Shown: positions 5,553-5,562 of the stretch, piece after piece
Numbering within the stretch: position 1 is the stretch's first letter
Layout of the letters: each line of letters begins with the position of its first letter
Assembly: GCA_028701645.1 (NCBI GenBank)
Contig: JAQVQI010000013.1
Coordinates: 11,366 to 16,927, forward strand
DNA length: 5,562 bases
From: Candidatus Shapirobacteria bacterium
Lineage (GTDB): Bacteria > Patescibacteriota > Microgenomatia > UBA12405
Direction of reading: 5' to 3'
The notes under the pieces: generated by a model
Told to the model about the DNA's origin: nothing
Databases searched by the model: none
Seen by the model: the letters and a program-made list of their open reading frames with translations, nothing else
Translations under genes and position numbers: made by a program

Positions 5553-5562
5553 ATGTATTTTA

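Noticed and set aside
1..5562. CRISPR array, insertion sequence, phage or toxin-antitoxin system
   Set aside because: No regularly spaced repeats, transposase, integrase or toxin-like frames; the genes are housekeeping and envelope functions.

Overview
The window is AT-rich (GC-rich only in a few intergenic elements) and compactly coded, with standard TAA/TGA stops, short spacers and almost no recognisable Shine-Dalgarno sites. The gene set and protein style suggest a Candidate Phyla Radiation (Patescibacteria) bacterium, perhaps of the Microgenomates type: a free-standing MetRS-beta/Trbp111-like tRNA-binding protein, an LCP protein with a two-cysteine insert, a glycine/arginine-rich CxxC-x17-CxxC protein and a minimal one-domain Ogt. 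This placement is inferred from protein style, with no marker gene to confirm it. Nothing indicates recoding of TGA to glycine.

Layout: (1) Minus strand, 1-625: a tRNA-binding OB-fold protein followed after one base by argS, which runs off the left edge. A promoter at 643-670 can serve both. (2) 641-742: a divergent intergenic region with a GC-rich repeat (copy A). (3) Plus strand, 743-3307: a phosphomannomutase/phosphoglucomutase whose TAA directly abuts the ATG of an M29 metallo-aminopeptidase. (4) 3308-3438: a convergent intergenic region holding three hairpins. One is a second copy (B) of the GC-rich repeat, acting as a likely bidirectional terminator. (5) Minus strand, 3439-5511: tRNA-Glu(CUC), then an Ogt-type alkyltransferase (5 bases away), an LCP-family transferase (3 bases) and the CxxC-x17-CxxC protein (37 bases, with its own probable extended -10 promoter). 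A promoter at 5525-5552 precedes the tRNA.

The functions are mostly housekeeping. The phosphohexomutase supplies sugar phosphates for envelope glycans and the LCP protein probably attaches glycopolymers to the wall. ArgRS, the tRNA-binding protein and tRNA-Glu serve translation; the aminopeptidase recycles peptides; Ogt repairs alkylated guanine. I found no mobile element, CRISPR array or clear new multi-gene system. The points most worth a second look are the repeat that supplies both a promoter -35 box and a terminator, the tRNA/ogt junction, the missing arginine finger of Ogt, and the RGG-like zinc protein.
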